From Bacteroidota bacterium (GTDB lineage Bacteria > Bacteroidota > Bacteroidia > Bacteroidales > Prolixibacteraceae): DNA of 64,000 nt. This document shows, in pieces, positions 46,593 to 54,957 of this stretch. The DNA lies in NCBI GenBank assembly GCA_023251455.1, contig JAHEYT010000021.1:146535-210534 (forward strand), read 5' to 3'. Under the pieces are notes generated by a model that searched no databases, was not told the DNA's origin, and saw only the letters and a list, made by a program, of their open reading frames with translations. Positions within the stretch are counted from its first letter, which is position 1; the number at the start of each line of letters is the position of its first letter. Both the position numbers and the translations under genes were made by a program.

Positions 46593-47873
46593 ATGGAAAT
46601 CCTGAATCACATACCCGAGGGATTTATCAAATTCATTTTGGTTCTGATCTTTTCCTTACTCATCGGTTTGGAACAAAGACGGCACCACATCAACGAAAAT
46701 GAAGATCAGCTTTTTGGCACCGATCGTACTTTTACGTTTATTGGATTGCTGGCCTATGTATTATTCATTGCCGACCCGGTAAACTACATCCCTTTTCTGA
46801 TTGGATTTGTTTTAATCGGACTATTGCTTGGAATTCAGTATAACCATAAAATTAGCCAAAACGGGAAATATGGACTAACCAGCACCATCCTGGCGCTTCT
46901 GACTTATTGCATCCCCATCATGGTATTCACCCAGCCAGTTTGGTTGGTCTTATCATTTATTGTAGCTCTTCTGTTGCTTACCGAACTGAAAAATGATTTT
47001 ATCAAACTCTCGAAAAAAGCTTCGGAAGAAGAATTTATTACACTGGCCATATTCATCGCCTTTGCCGGTGTTATTCTGCCGCTACTTCCTGAAGGTAATA
47101 TTTCACCTCAAATACCTATTTCACCTTATCATCTGTGGCTGGCCATTGTTGTTGTTTCAGGGATATCGTATTGCAGTTATTTGCTGAAGAAATTTATTTT
47201 CCCAGATTCCGGAATCATGCTTACCGGATTATTAGGAGGAATTTACAGCAGCACCGCCACAACTGTTATTCTGGCACGTCAGGAAAAACAAGGATTAGCC
47301 GGACCTCAAACCGTATCGGCGATTATGCTTGCCAACGGAATGATGTATCTTCGAATTCTGTTCCTTGCTTTCGTTTTTAACAGTGCGGTCGGCCAGCTAT
47401 TGGCCATTCCTTTCATCGCCATGTTTATCGTTAGCTATGTTCTTTCAAAGCTTAATTCCGGAAAGAATCCTGAAAGCCTTCCAGACAATAACTCGGAAAA
47501 TAATACAACGTCGGCTAAAAATCCGTTAGAGTTCAGAACAGCTGCTATCTTCGGCATTTTATTCGTTGTTTTTGCCCTGATTACTGATTTCGTGCTGAAA
47601 ACATACGGTAGCGACGGAGTTACAAATCTGGCTTACATTGTTGGGGTAACCGATATTGACCCATTTTTGCTGAATATCCTTCAGGAAAAAGCCGGAATTG
47701 GCCAAATGACAGTCGCATTGGCTATTATCAATGCCACTAACAGTAACAACCTGTTGAAAATGATATATGCAATTTCGTTGAGTAGCAAAAACATCCGGAA
47801 AAGTTTGATCCTGAATTTTTCGATACTTATTGCTGCCGGAGTGCTGATATCAATTATATATTATTTGCTCTAA
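46593..47873 (+). CDS. MgtC/SapB-DUF4010 family integral membrane protein
   Basis: A 426-residue inner-membrane protein with about 11-12 hydrophobic segments. The N-terminal part (ILVLIFSLLIGLEQRR, FGTDRTFTFIGLLAYVLF) is MgtC/SapB-like, and the C-terminal half is DUF4010, with LLGGIYSSTATTVILARQ and MLANGMMYLRILFLA. Function is unknown; MgtC relatives act in magnesium stress. An internal hydrophilic linker (NSGKNPESLPDNNSENNTTS) separates the halves. It has its own promoter and is followed 24 bases later by the S41 protease gene. Confidence 0.87.
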   Translation: MEILNHIPEGFIKFILVLIFSLLIGLEQRRHHINENEDQLFGTDRTFTFIGLLAYVLFIADPVNYIPFLIGFVLIGLLLGIQYNHKISQNGKYGLTSTILALLTYCIPIMVFTQPVWLVLSFIVALLLLTELKNDFIKLSKKASEEEFITLAIFIAFAGVILPLLPEGNISPQIPISPYHLWLAIVVVSGISYCSYLLKKFIFPDSGIMLTGLLGGIYSSTATTVILARQEKQGLAGPQTVSAIMLANGMMYLRILFLAFVFNSAVGQLLAIPFIAMFIVSYVLSKLNSGKNPESLPDNNSENNTTSAKNPLEFRTAAIFGILFVVFALITDFVLKTYGSDGVTNLAYIVGVTDIDPFLLNILQEKAGIGQMTVALAIINATNSNNLLKMIYAISLSSKNIRKSLILNFSILIAAGVLISIIYYLL

Positions 47874-47897
47874 TATTTTTAAACTGCTGAAAACACA

Positions 47898-49370
47898 ATG
47901 AAAAGATTAACACCCCAAACAACGATTACATTTGCTTTAATAATTGCAGCACTGTTTTCAGGATGTACAAAAGATGATTCAAATATAGTAAATGCCACTT
48001 CGGGCAGCAGGGATGACAGTCAGGCAACTATTGCTGAGGCACCTGCAACTACAATAAAAGTAAATGACTTTATTAAAGATGCCATGACGGATGTTTATTT
48101 GTGGTATAACTATTTGCCCACAATCGATACCAGGTACGAAACCGACTCAAAGGCATATTTCGAAAAATTGCTGTATAAAGATGATAAATGGTCGTACATA
48201 ACCGACAATGTTGCTGAATGGGAGAATAGCTTAAACGGAATTGAAAAAAGCTATGGTTATTCGTTGGCTTTTGGTGGTTTTGTTGATGCCAGTGGCGCTG
48301 CTACCGGCAATTACTTTGCAGTAGTTGAATATGTTTATCCAAACACTCCAGCTCAACGTTCGGGGCTCGAACGTGGAAGCATAATTACTCAAATAAACGG
48401 GGCCAGTATCACAAAAAGTAATTACACCGAATTACTTAGTGGTGTAAGCGTTACCATTACGAAAGGTACACTCACAACTTCGGGCATTTCAAATTCGGGT
48501 TCTTTTTCGATGATTGCCGAAGAACTGAATTTAGATCCTGTTATTTTATATAAAGTCATTGAGAAAGATGGCCATAAGATTGGCTATCTATTTTATGCTC
48601 AATTCATTGATAACTTCAATGGAAGTCTGCAAACCGCACTCAACTATTTCAAGACAAGCCAAATAACTGATTTAGTCATTGATTTACGTTATAATCCCGG
48701 CGGACAAATTTCAGCAGCTCAGTATCTTTGCAGCTCCATCGCTCCGCTTACGAATGTTAGTAGTGCCAAAACCTTGGTCTCTTTTCAGTGGAACGATAAA
48801 TACCAGCAATACTGGATCGAGAATAAAATAACCGACCAGACAACCGTACCTTTTGACAATTCGGTTCCGGTAAAACTTGGATTAAGCAATGTAACAATAC
48901 TTACAGGATCTGGAACTGCAAGCGCCTCTGAATTAACCATTACCGGATTAAAACCATACATGAATGTTGTAATGGTGGGCGACACAACTTACGGAAAATA
49001 CACAGCTTCAATTACCTTAAAACCTGAAGATATTTATACCAACGCTTCGACATATACCGATTTTAGCAATTGGGGAATACAGCCCATTGTATTGCGCTAT
49101 GCTAATGCAGAAGGAGTCACTAATTTTGTTGACGGTTTTGCTCCCGATTATTTGGTTTACGACGAGTTGTTACCAGCTCAACCTTTGGGAGACCTATCTG
49201 AAACTCTTTTGAAGAAAGCTGTGGAGAGAATTACAAATGTTCCGATTACAGCCTTAAAAAGTGCTACTACCAAATTTAAGTTTAAGGAATTTGACAGAGG
49301 ATTCTCGAAATTTGACCAAATAAAAAGGAACACTCCGATCAATCTGAAAAATGATTTTTTGAAACGGTAA
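47898..49370 (+). CDS. S41 family C-terminal processing-type peptidase, lipoprotein
   Basis: A 490-residue serine protease. Lipobox LFSGC (Cys23). Order: N-terminal helical region (VNDFIKDAMTDVYLWYNYLP), PDZ domain (about 135-210, YPNTPAQRSGLERGSIITQING) and S41 peptidase domain (about 215-440). Ser342 in TGSGTASASE and Lys367 in GDTTYGKYTA are spaced by 25 residues, as in the Ser/Lys dyad of tail-specific proteases. The membrane anchor suggests cleavage of periplasmic or surface proteins. It is followed by the CotH gene on the same strand. Confidence 0.92.
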   Translation: MKRLTPQTTITFALIIAALFSGCTKDDSNIVNATSGSRDDSQATIAEAPATTIKVNDFIKDAMTDVYLWYNYLPTIDTRYETDSKAYFEKLLYKDDKWSYITDNVAEWENSLNGIEKSYGYSLAFGGFVDASGAATGNYFAVVEYVYPNTPAQRSGLERGSIITQINGASITKSNYTELLSGVSVTITKGTLTTSGISNSGSFSMIAEELNLDPVILYKVIEKDGHKIGYLFYAQFIDNFNGSLQTALNYFKTSQITDLVIDLRYNPGGQISAAQYLCSSIAPLTNVSSAKTLVSFQWNDKYQQYWIENKITDQTTVPFDNSVPVKLGLSNVTILTGSGTASASELTITGLKPYMNVVMVGDTTYGKYTASITLKPEDIYTNASTYTDFSNWGIQPIVLRYANAEGVTNFVDGFAPDYLVYDELLPAQPLGDLSETLLKKAVERITNVPITALKSATTKFKFKEFDRGFSKFDQIKRNTPINLKNDFLKR

Positions 49371-49445
49371 GGTAAATCAGAAATATTTGCCTTATTTAGT
49401 AGTTGTTTAGCTTATGCTTAATTCAACTAACTTATTCTTTTGAAA

Positions 49446-51074
49446 ATGATTTTTCGTTTGCTTGGCGCTATCGTTATTTCGTTTCTTGTTACACCGGTAT
49501 TCTCCCAGGTTTCCGGAATCACCTCAACTAACCTGCCCCTCGTGGTTATCGACACTAAAGGGAACACAATAATCAATGCTTCGAAGATTCCGGCAACCAT
49601 GAAGATCATATCCAATGGCGCCGGTCAAGTCAATAAACCAACAGATACTGGAAATATCTACAGCGGAGATATTGGAATCGAAATCCGTGGAGCCTGGTCG
49701 TCGACTCTTCCTCAAAAACCATACGGCATTGAAACCAGAGGTTTAAATGGAGCAAACCTGAATGTTTCACTTTTAGGAATGCCTGCCGAAAACGACTGGA
49801 TTTTACTTGCCAATTACAACGACAAAACATTTATGCGCAACTCTCTTGCCTACGAATTGTCAAGAAAAATGGGGCATTATGCCCCACGTTCCAGATTAGT
49901 TGAAGTTATTATTCAGAACTATTACAAGAATTACGAGGGCATATACCTGCTGATGGAAAAAATCAAACAAGATAAAGGCCGGGTTGATATTGCCAAATTA
50001 ACCAATATGGATACCTCAGGTGACGAAGTTTCAGGTGGTTATATTTTTAAAATTGATTATTTCGACTCAAGCAATAGCTGGCAAAGCAACTACAGACCCA
50101 TTGATCATCCTGAAAAAGCAGTTTACTATGTGTATCACGACCCTGATGCCACCGAATTATTCTGGCTACAAGAAGAGTACCTGAAAACTGCGGTTAATTC
50201 ATTCGAATCAGTTTTGTATAGTTCTAATTTTAAAGATCCGGGAAAAGGATACCCTGCATGGATTGATGTAAATTCGTTTATTGACTATTTCATTATCAAC
50301 GAAGTGGCGCGAAATGTAGATGGTTTTAAAAAGAGCGTCTTTTTTTTCAAGGACAAAGACAGTAAAGGTGGTAAAATCAATGCCGGACCTGTCTGGGATT
50401 TCGACTGGGCATGGAAAAACATTTGGGACTGTTCTACATTCTCAGCAACAGATGGCTCTGGATGGAGCTATAAAATTAACGATTGTCTAAATTATTCGCC
50501 CTACTCAAACGGATGGATGGTTCGATTGCTTCAAGATGAGAATTTCGCCAATGCCTTAAATAAACGGTATTTCGAACTTCGGAAATCATACCTGAGTTCA
50601 CAATATCTGAATTCGTATATCGATTCGGTTCAAAATCTGGTCAATGAAGCACAAGTTCGACATTATTCCAAATGGCCAATTCTGGGTTCAAGGGTTGGCG
50701 CACCTGAAGTTGATTCTCAGCCATCGACTTATGCGGGGCAGGTTAATATGTTTAAAAATTGGATTCAAACCAGACTGGCCTGGTTAGATGGCCATATGTT
50801 AGGTCAATCTGTTACAGGTGTCGATCAGTTTGAAACAGCTTTGAGTTACCGCATCTTTCCAAATCCAGCTAGTGACGTTGTTTTTCTGGAATCATCTTCC
50901 AAAATAATGAGTCTTGACATCTTTAACGGCAATGGGAAACGGATACTGAACAAAGTTGGGATATCTTCTTTCTCAACAAATCTGGACGTTTCAGGATATT
51001 CTCCGGGCATTTATGTGATACAATTAAAAATTCAGGGAAATCAAACGATAAGTTCCAAACTGGTCATTCGTTGA
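49446..51074 (+). CDS. CotH-kinase domain protein with type IX secretion sorting domain
   Basis: A 542-residue exported protein. Signal peptide (MIFRLLGAIVISFLVTPVFS), a short N-terminal beta region, then a CotH domain (about 85-420) with IEIRGAWSSTLPQKPYG, ENDWILLANYNDKTFMRN, GIYLLMEKIKQDKGRVDI and GPVWDFDWAW, the last containing metal-type acidic residues. The C-terminal 75 residues (YRIFPNPASDVVFLE, LDVSGYSPGIYVIQL, terminal KLVIR) are a type A T9SS sorting domain, so it is probably secreted to the cell surface. CotH kinases phosphorylate spore-coat proteins in Bacillus; the bacterial cell-surface role is unknown. Confidence 0.92.
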   Translation: MIFRLLGAIVISFLVTPVFSQVSGITSTNLPLVVIDTKGNTIINASKIPATMKIISNGAGQVNKPTDTGNIYSGDIGIEIRGAWSSTLPQKPYGIETRGLNGANLNVSLLGMPAENDWILLANYNDKTFMRNSLAYELSRKMGHYAPRSRLVEVIIQNYYKNYEGIYLLMEKIKQDKGRVDIAKLTNMDTSGDEVSGGYIFKIDYFDSSNSWQSNYRPIDHPEKAVYYVYHDPDATELFWLQEEYLKTAVNSFESVLYSSNFKDPGKGYPAWIDVNSFIDYFIINEVARNVDGFKKSVFFFKDKDSKGGKINAGPVWDFDWAWKNIWDCSTFSATDGSGWSYKINDCLNYSPYSNGWMVRLLQDENFANALNKRYFELRKSYLSSQYLNSYIDSVQNLVNEAQVRHYSKWPILGSRVGAPEVDSQPSTYAGQVNMFKNWIQTRLAWLDGHMLGQSVTGVDQFETALSYRIFPNPASDVVFLESSSKIMSLDIFNGNGKRILNKVGISSFSTNLDVSGYSPGIYVIQLKIQGNQTISSKLVIR

Positions 51075-51179
51075 TTGTGTGATTCATATTTTATTTTGGT
51101 TATAACTTTTTTGAATCAGGTATAGGCACTTGAATCACAATTCACTAAATTTAAATCCTTAACCACAAACCTGATTATC

Positions 51180-52058
51180 GTGAAAAAACTTCAACTTTTC
51201 GTTTTATGCCTTTTGGCATCGTGCATAGTAACTGCACAACAACTTCCCTTCCGGATGGAAGAATTGACTGCTCCTGATTATATCAAAGCCGTTGAAAAAT
51301 CGTCAAAAACCTGTATTTTGCCTATCGGTGTTTTTGAAAAGCATGGACCACATCTTCCGCTGGGAACCGATCTGTACGCTTCACGCGAATATGCGTTGCG
51401 TGCAGCCAAGAAGGAATACACAGTTGTATTTCCATGGTATTATTTCAGCCAGATTAACGAAGCAAAACAGCAACCCGGAACCATCGCTTACAGCCCCGAA
51501 CTGATTTGGAAAATCCTTCAGGAAACATTGGATGAACTTGCCCGAAACGGATTTGAAAAAATAATTATCGTAAACGGACACGGTGGAAACAACGCCTTCC
51601 TGAATTTCTTTGGGATGGCACAATTGTCAGAACGTCGCTCATACAGTTTGTATTGGTTTCAGCCAAGCAACGATCCGGAAGTGGTTAAGAAAGCCGAGGA
51701 ACTGACCCAACACGATCGTTTAGACGCACATGCCGGCAACAAAGAATCTTCGGTATTGAAAGCAATACAACCTGAGATTGTTCATTTGGATCGTGCCGGG
51801 CAACAATCGGGAATGGATCAGGAAAGGTTGAAAAATCTCTCCAACGTTTATACCGGGATATGGTGGTATGCCAAATATCCAAATCATTATGGAGGCGATG
51901 GCACCAAAGCCAATGCAGAAGCCGGTGAGTTGCTGATTAACTCAACTGTTAACCAGCTGGTAAAGTTAATTCAGGCAGTAAAAAAAGACGAAATAACTCC
52001 GGCCCTTCAAAAACAATTCTTCGACGAATCTGAAAATCCATTAAAAACGAAGCAATAA
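51180..52058 (+). CDS. Creatininase family amidohydrolase, exported
   Basis: A 292-residue metal-dependent amidohydrolase with a signal peptide (MKKLQLFVLCLLASCIVTAQ). A GTG start is used; no better ATG exists before the signal. The creatininase metal-ligand motifs are visible: Glu and His in GVFEKHGPHLPLGTD, NGHGGN in the middle and DAHAGNKESS with the final Glu. It differs from cytoplasmic family members (creatininase, MftE, ArfB) in being exported, so the physiological substrate is open. A terminator follows. Confidence 0.88.
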   Translation: MKKLQLFVLCLLASCIVTAQQLPFRMEELTAPDYIKAVEKSSKTCILPIGVFEKHGPHLPLGTDLYASREYALRAAKKEYTVVFPWYYFSQINEAKQQPGTIAYSPELIWKILQETLDELARNGFEKIIIVNGHGGNNAFLNFFGMAQLSERRSYSLYWFQPSNDPEVVKKAEELTQHDRLDAHAGNKESSVLKAIQPEIVHLDRAGQQSGMDQERLKNLSNVYTGIWWYAKYPNHYGGDGTKANAEAGELLINSTVNQLVKLIQAVKKDEITPALQKQFFDESENPLKTKQ

Positions 52059-52090
52059 TCGATTCGCTTTACAGAATCAAAACAATAAAG

Positions 52091-52136
52091 GACACAACAC
52101 AATAACTAATCAGTTACCTTGTTGTGTCTTTTTTTG
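52091..52136 (+). terminator. Intrinsic terminator after the creatininase gene
   Basis: Arms GACACAACA (52091-52099) and TGTTGTGTC (52120-52128) with a short inner TAACT/AGTTA pairing, followed by seven T. Confidence 0.8.
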
Positions 52137-52163
52137 TGTATAGTAACCTGATGCAACTTCAAA

Positions 52164-53075
52164 CTACAAAAAGAAAATAGCAACACCACCAACGGTAATC
52201 ATCGCTCCCAGTATTTCTTTCCAGTTCACTTTTTCATGAAAGAAAAGAATCGCCGGAGGAATAATCAATACCGGAACGATAGACATGATCGTTGCAGCTA
52301 TTCCGGCCTGGGTATGCTGAATGGCAATCAGCGAGAATGAAACTCCCAGAAAAGGGCCAAAAAATGATCCTAAAGCAATTCTTTTCATGGCCGGCTTGTG
52401 CTGAATGGCTTTCCAAACTTTCCCGTATCGTTTGGTAACCAGAATAATAATGGCAAAACCAATCATCCCGGTAATTACACGAATATGTGAAGCGGCAAAC
52501 GCATCGTAATCGCCCATTCCTTTCTTGCTCAAAACCAAACCAACGCCCTGCCCTACTGCACCGCCAAACGCCAGCAAAATTCCCTTCAAACTATAATTGG
52601 TGGTGATTTTTCGTTTTTTCGTCAAATCAACATCTTGCTTTTCTCTCTTCAGGATAACAATTGAAATACCGGCCAATGTAACAAACATTCCAACCCAGTT
52701 CATCGGGCTAAGCATTTCGCCCAGGATCAACCAACCTGAAAACGCTGCAATTGGAGGAGCCAATGCCATAATTAACATCGCGATTCGGGCACCTACAATT
52801 ACGTACGCCTGAAAGAGCAGCAAATCACCCATGACGAATCCAACTATACCTGAAAGAGCCAGCCATGCCCATCGTTCAGCTCCAGCATCGAACGGCAAAA
52901 TCATTCCTCTCCTAAAGTAATTCAGAACACAGTAAATGCTAAACGCCAAAACCAAACGGATTAAATTAACCGACAATGATCCAACCTTTTTACCCGCCGA
53001 TTCAAACGACATGCTGGTTACAGTCCAGAAAACGGCAGTCAGCAAGGCGGCAATTTCACCAGCGTAATGTCCCAT
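52164..53075 (-). CDS. EamA/DMT family transporter
   Basis: A 303-residue inner-membrane protein with ten hydrophobic segments in two homologous halves, each an EamA domain (about 5-138 and 165-302). Family marks are AALLTAVFWTVTSMSFE in the first half and APPIAAFSGWLILGEMLSPMNWVGMFVTLAG at its end, with the matching FFHEKVNWKEILGAMITVGG in the second. DMT proteins export amino acids, nucleotides or other small metabolites; the substrate is unknown. Convergent with the creatininase gene. Confidence 0.92.
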   Translation of the reverse strand: MGHYAGEIAALLTAVFWTVTSMSFESAGKKVGSLSVNLIRLVLAFSIYCVLNYFRRGMILPFDAGAERWAWLALSGIVGFVMGDLLLFQAYVIVGARIAMLIMALAPPIAAFSGWLILGEMLSPMNWVGMFVTLAGISIVILKREKQDVDLTKKRKITTNYSLKGILLAFGGAVGQGVGLVLSKKGMGDYDAFAASHIRVITGMIGFAIIILVTKRYGKVWKAIQHKPAMKRIALGSFFGPFLGVSFSLIAIQHTQAGIAATIMSIVPVLIIPPAILFFHEKVNWKEILGAMITVGGVAIFFL

Positions 53076-53111
53076 ATATTTTTAAGTAAAATGAACGGCG
53101 AAGATAATGAA

Positions 53112-53193
53112 AGAAGTGCCTAAAGTGAACTAGAGTGCCTAAAGTTCGGAGTAAAACGTTAGGCACACCGAACTTTAGGCACTCTAAACTTCT
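53112..53193. repeat. Palindromic element built from GTGCCTAAAGT units
   Basis: Perfect 19-base arms TAGAGTGCCTAAAGTTCGG (53131-53149) and its complement at 53168-53186. The unit GTGCCTAAAGT occurs twice forward and, as its inverse or a variant, twice more in the loop and right side. Outer AGAAGT and ACTTCT extend the pairing. It lies between the EamA start and the DUF2721 stop; REP/BIME-like. Confidence 0.75.
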
Positions 53194-53197
53194 TTAA

Positions 53198-53590
53198 TTA
53201 TTCCATGTCGTTTAGATGCAAATCGAGCGCTTTAACCGAAATCTGAATTTCACGGATGGAAATGGCAAGCGAAAGAATCAGCAACACCAAGGCAATTCCA
53301 AACAGCATTTCAGCCCAAATATGGAAGTGTACATAAATCAGAAACATGCAAATAACACAAAGCAGCAAACTGGAAATACCCAGAACCTGCATCAGTTGAG
53401 TCAGGCGTAACCGTCTTCTCAAATTCTGAATCTGACCAAGCAGAATTGAATTTGGGTTTTCCTTAAAAGTGGTGTGAAGATTTCTCACCACCGAAGCATA
53501 AGCCAAAAATCTGTTGGTGTAGGCAAGTATGATGAGCGAAACAGCCGAAAAAAGCAAGGCAGGCGTGGTAAGTGATAATTCTTCCATCAA
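53198..53590 (-). CDS. DUF2721 family membrane protein
   Basis: A 130-residue protein with three membrane segments (about 8-30, 68-88 and 93-112) separated by a charged helical stretch (RNLHTTFKENPNSILLGQIQNLRRRLRL). The order TTPALLFSAVSLIILAYTNRF then QIQNLRRR matches DUF2721, of unknown function. It precedes the EamA gene on the same strand, with the palindromic element between them. Confidence 0.82.
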   Translation of the reverse strand: MMEELSLTTPALLFSAVSLIILAYTNRFLAYASVVRNLHTTFKENPNSILLGQIQNLRRRLRLTQLMQVLGISSLLLCVICMFLIYVHFHIWAEMLFGIALVLLILSLAISIREIQISVKALDLHLNDME

Positions 53591-53703
53591 ATTTAATCTA
53601 TTGAATTTAAATAATTTACGATTTATACATTTACGATTTACCTTTTATTTCGCTTCGTTCTGTCATACATGGTAAATAGTAAATTGTCCAATAGTAAATC
53701 GTG
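53591..53703. repeat. Short degenerate AT-rich repeats
   Basis: TTTACGATTTA appears twice in a row near 53617-53640, and AATAGTAAAT-type units recur near 53670-53700. The same AATAGTAAATCG unit occurs at about 6614 before the small membrane protein gene. No coding signal. Confidence 0.5.
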
Positions 53704-54801
53704 CTATTTCAGTAATCCGGCAATGGTTTCCGGAAGTTTGTCTTCTCTGAGGTTTCGACCTATGATTTTACCAGTTTTGTCGACCAACAAATTGGCTGGT
53801 ATTGAGTTGACTGAATACAAAGCTGCTGCTTCGTTTTTCCATCCTTTCAAATCCGAAACATGCGGCCACGTAAGCTGATCGTCGACAATAGCTTTTTCCC
53901 ATTTGGCCTTATCACTGTCAAGCGATACACCAAAAACGCCAAACCCTTTTGACTTATAGTTGTTAAAAACGGAAACCACATTTGGATTTTCACGACGACA
54001 TGGCCCACACCACGATGCCCAAAAATCGATCAGGGTATATTCATTTTTAGCATAAACATCGCTCAACTTCACCGGGTTTCCAGCTGCATCATTCAGCGTA
54101 AAATCAGGAGCAATTTGTCCGATACCGACCAATTTAAGTTTGGCAACACGGTCTTTCAATGTAAGAATTGTTGATACTGAATCGAGCTTGGCATCTAATC
54201 CTGACAAAAAACCATCCAAAACATCGGCTTCCATATCGTAATAAACACGCCCTAATAAATAGGGTGAAACAAACGAAGCAGGATTAGCCTTGATGTAATC
54301 TTTTTGTTGATTGTCTACCTCCATAAAGGCTTTATCAGCTAAAGCCATTAAACTGTCAGCCTTTGCCTTATCTCCATTTTTATTGGCTTCTTTCGATTGG
54401 TTATAAAATGCCATTCCCTGTTTGTCGATTACGTCCAATTTATCCTGAAGAACCTGATATTCATCCTGAACTTTTGATCCGGTAATTTTTGCCTTCATCA
54501 AAGAATCGGCTGAACCAACAATTGAAATCGCGGCGTTATCAATAAAAAACTGCAGCTTATCCTTTCCTGAACTTAAGCCCAAATAATAGATTTCCGGATT
54601 TTTTACAACTCCCTTGAAAACACCTTCACCATTAACCAATGTAACCGAATCAAGTTTCAGCCAGTCGCCTTTAACTCGTTGACTTAAGTATGCTTTCCCT
54701 TCAGCCGCAGCCAGTTTAATTTTCAATTCATACGAAGGCTTTGTGGTACAGGAAATTATTCCCAGAAGTAAGCCAAACATCAGAATATTTTTCATCATCA
54801 T
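53704..54801 (-). CDS. Thioredoxin-like (TlpA/DUF4369) lipoprotein
   Basis: A 365-residue lipoprotein (lipobox GIISC, Cys18). N-terminal DUF4369 beta domain (about 22-115, SYELKIKLAAAEGKAYLS), a helical linker, and a C-terminal thioredoxin fold (about 228-365) with redox pair Cys265-Cys268 in WASWCGPCRRENP. It should reduce or exchange disulfides in the periplasm. The cis-proline region reads NSIPANLLVDKTG. Of three consecutive ATGs the first (54801) is given; the choice does not affect the protein. Terminator hairpin 54880-54910 lies upstream of it and ends asnB. Confidence 0.92.
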   Translation of the reverse strand: MMMKNILMFGLLLGIISCTTKPSYELKIKLAAAEGKAYLSQRVKGDWLKLDSVTLVNGEGVFKGVVKNPEIYYLGLSSGKDKLQFFIDNAAISIVGSADSLMKAKITGSKVQDEYQVLQDKLDVIDKQGMAFYNQSKEANKNGDKAKADSLMALADKAFMEVDNQQKDYIKANPASFVSPYLLGRVYYDMEADVLDGFLSGLDAKLDSVSTILTLKDRVAKLKLVGIGQIAPDFTLNDAAGNPVKLSDVYAKNEYTLIDFWASWCGPCRRENPNVVSVFNNYKSKGFGVFGVSLDSDKAKWEKAIVDDQLTWPHVSDLKGWKNEAAALYSVNSIPANLLVDKTGKIIGRNLREDKLPETIAGLLK

Positions 54802-54879
54802 ATTTTTTAATAATTGTAAGTATAACAAGCAATTGCAAAATACGAGAATTAAATGAATGATTATTAGTTTTTGTCCATA

Positions 54880-54910
54880 AAAAAACCGGGACTTGAGCCC
54901 GGTTCTTTTG
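54880..54910 (-). terminator. Intrinsic terminator of asnB
   Basis: Arms AACCGGG (54884-54890) and CCCGGTT (54898-54904) with a seven-base loop. Read on minus it is followed by a T run, 50 bases after the asnB stop. Confidence 0.8.
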
Positions 54911-54957
54911 TTTCAACCAAATAAGTGAGAAAATTTATGATGAAACTTAGAACAAAT

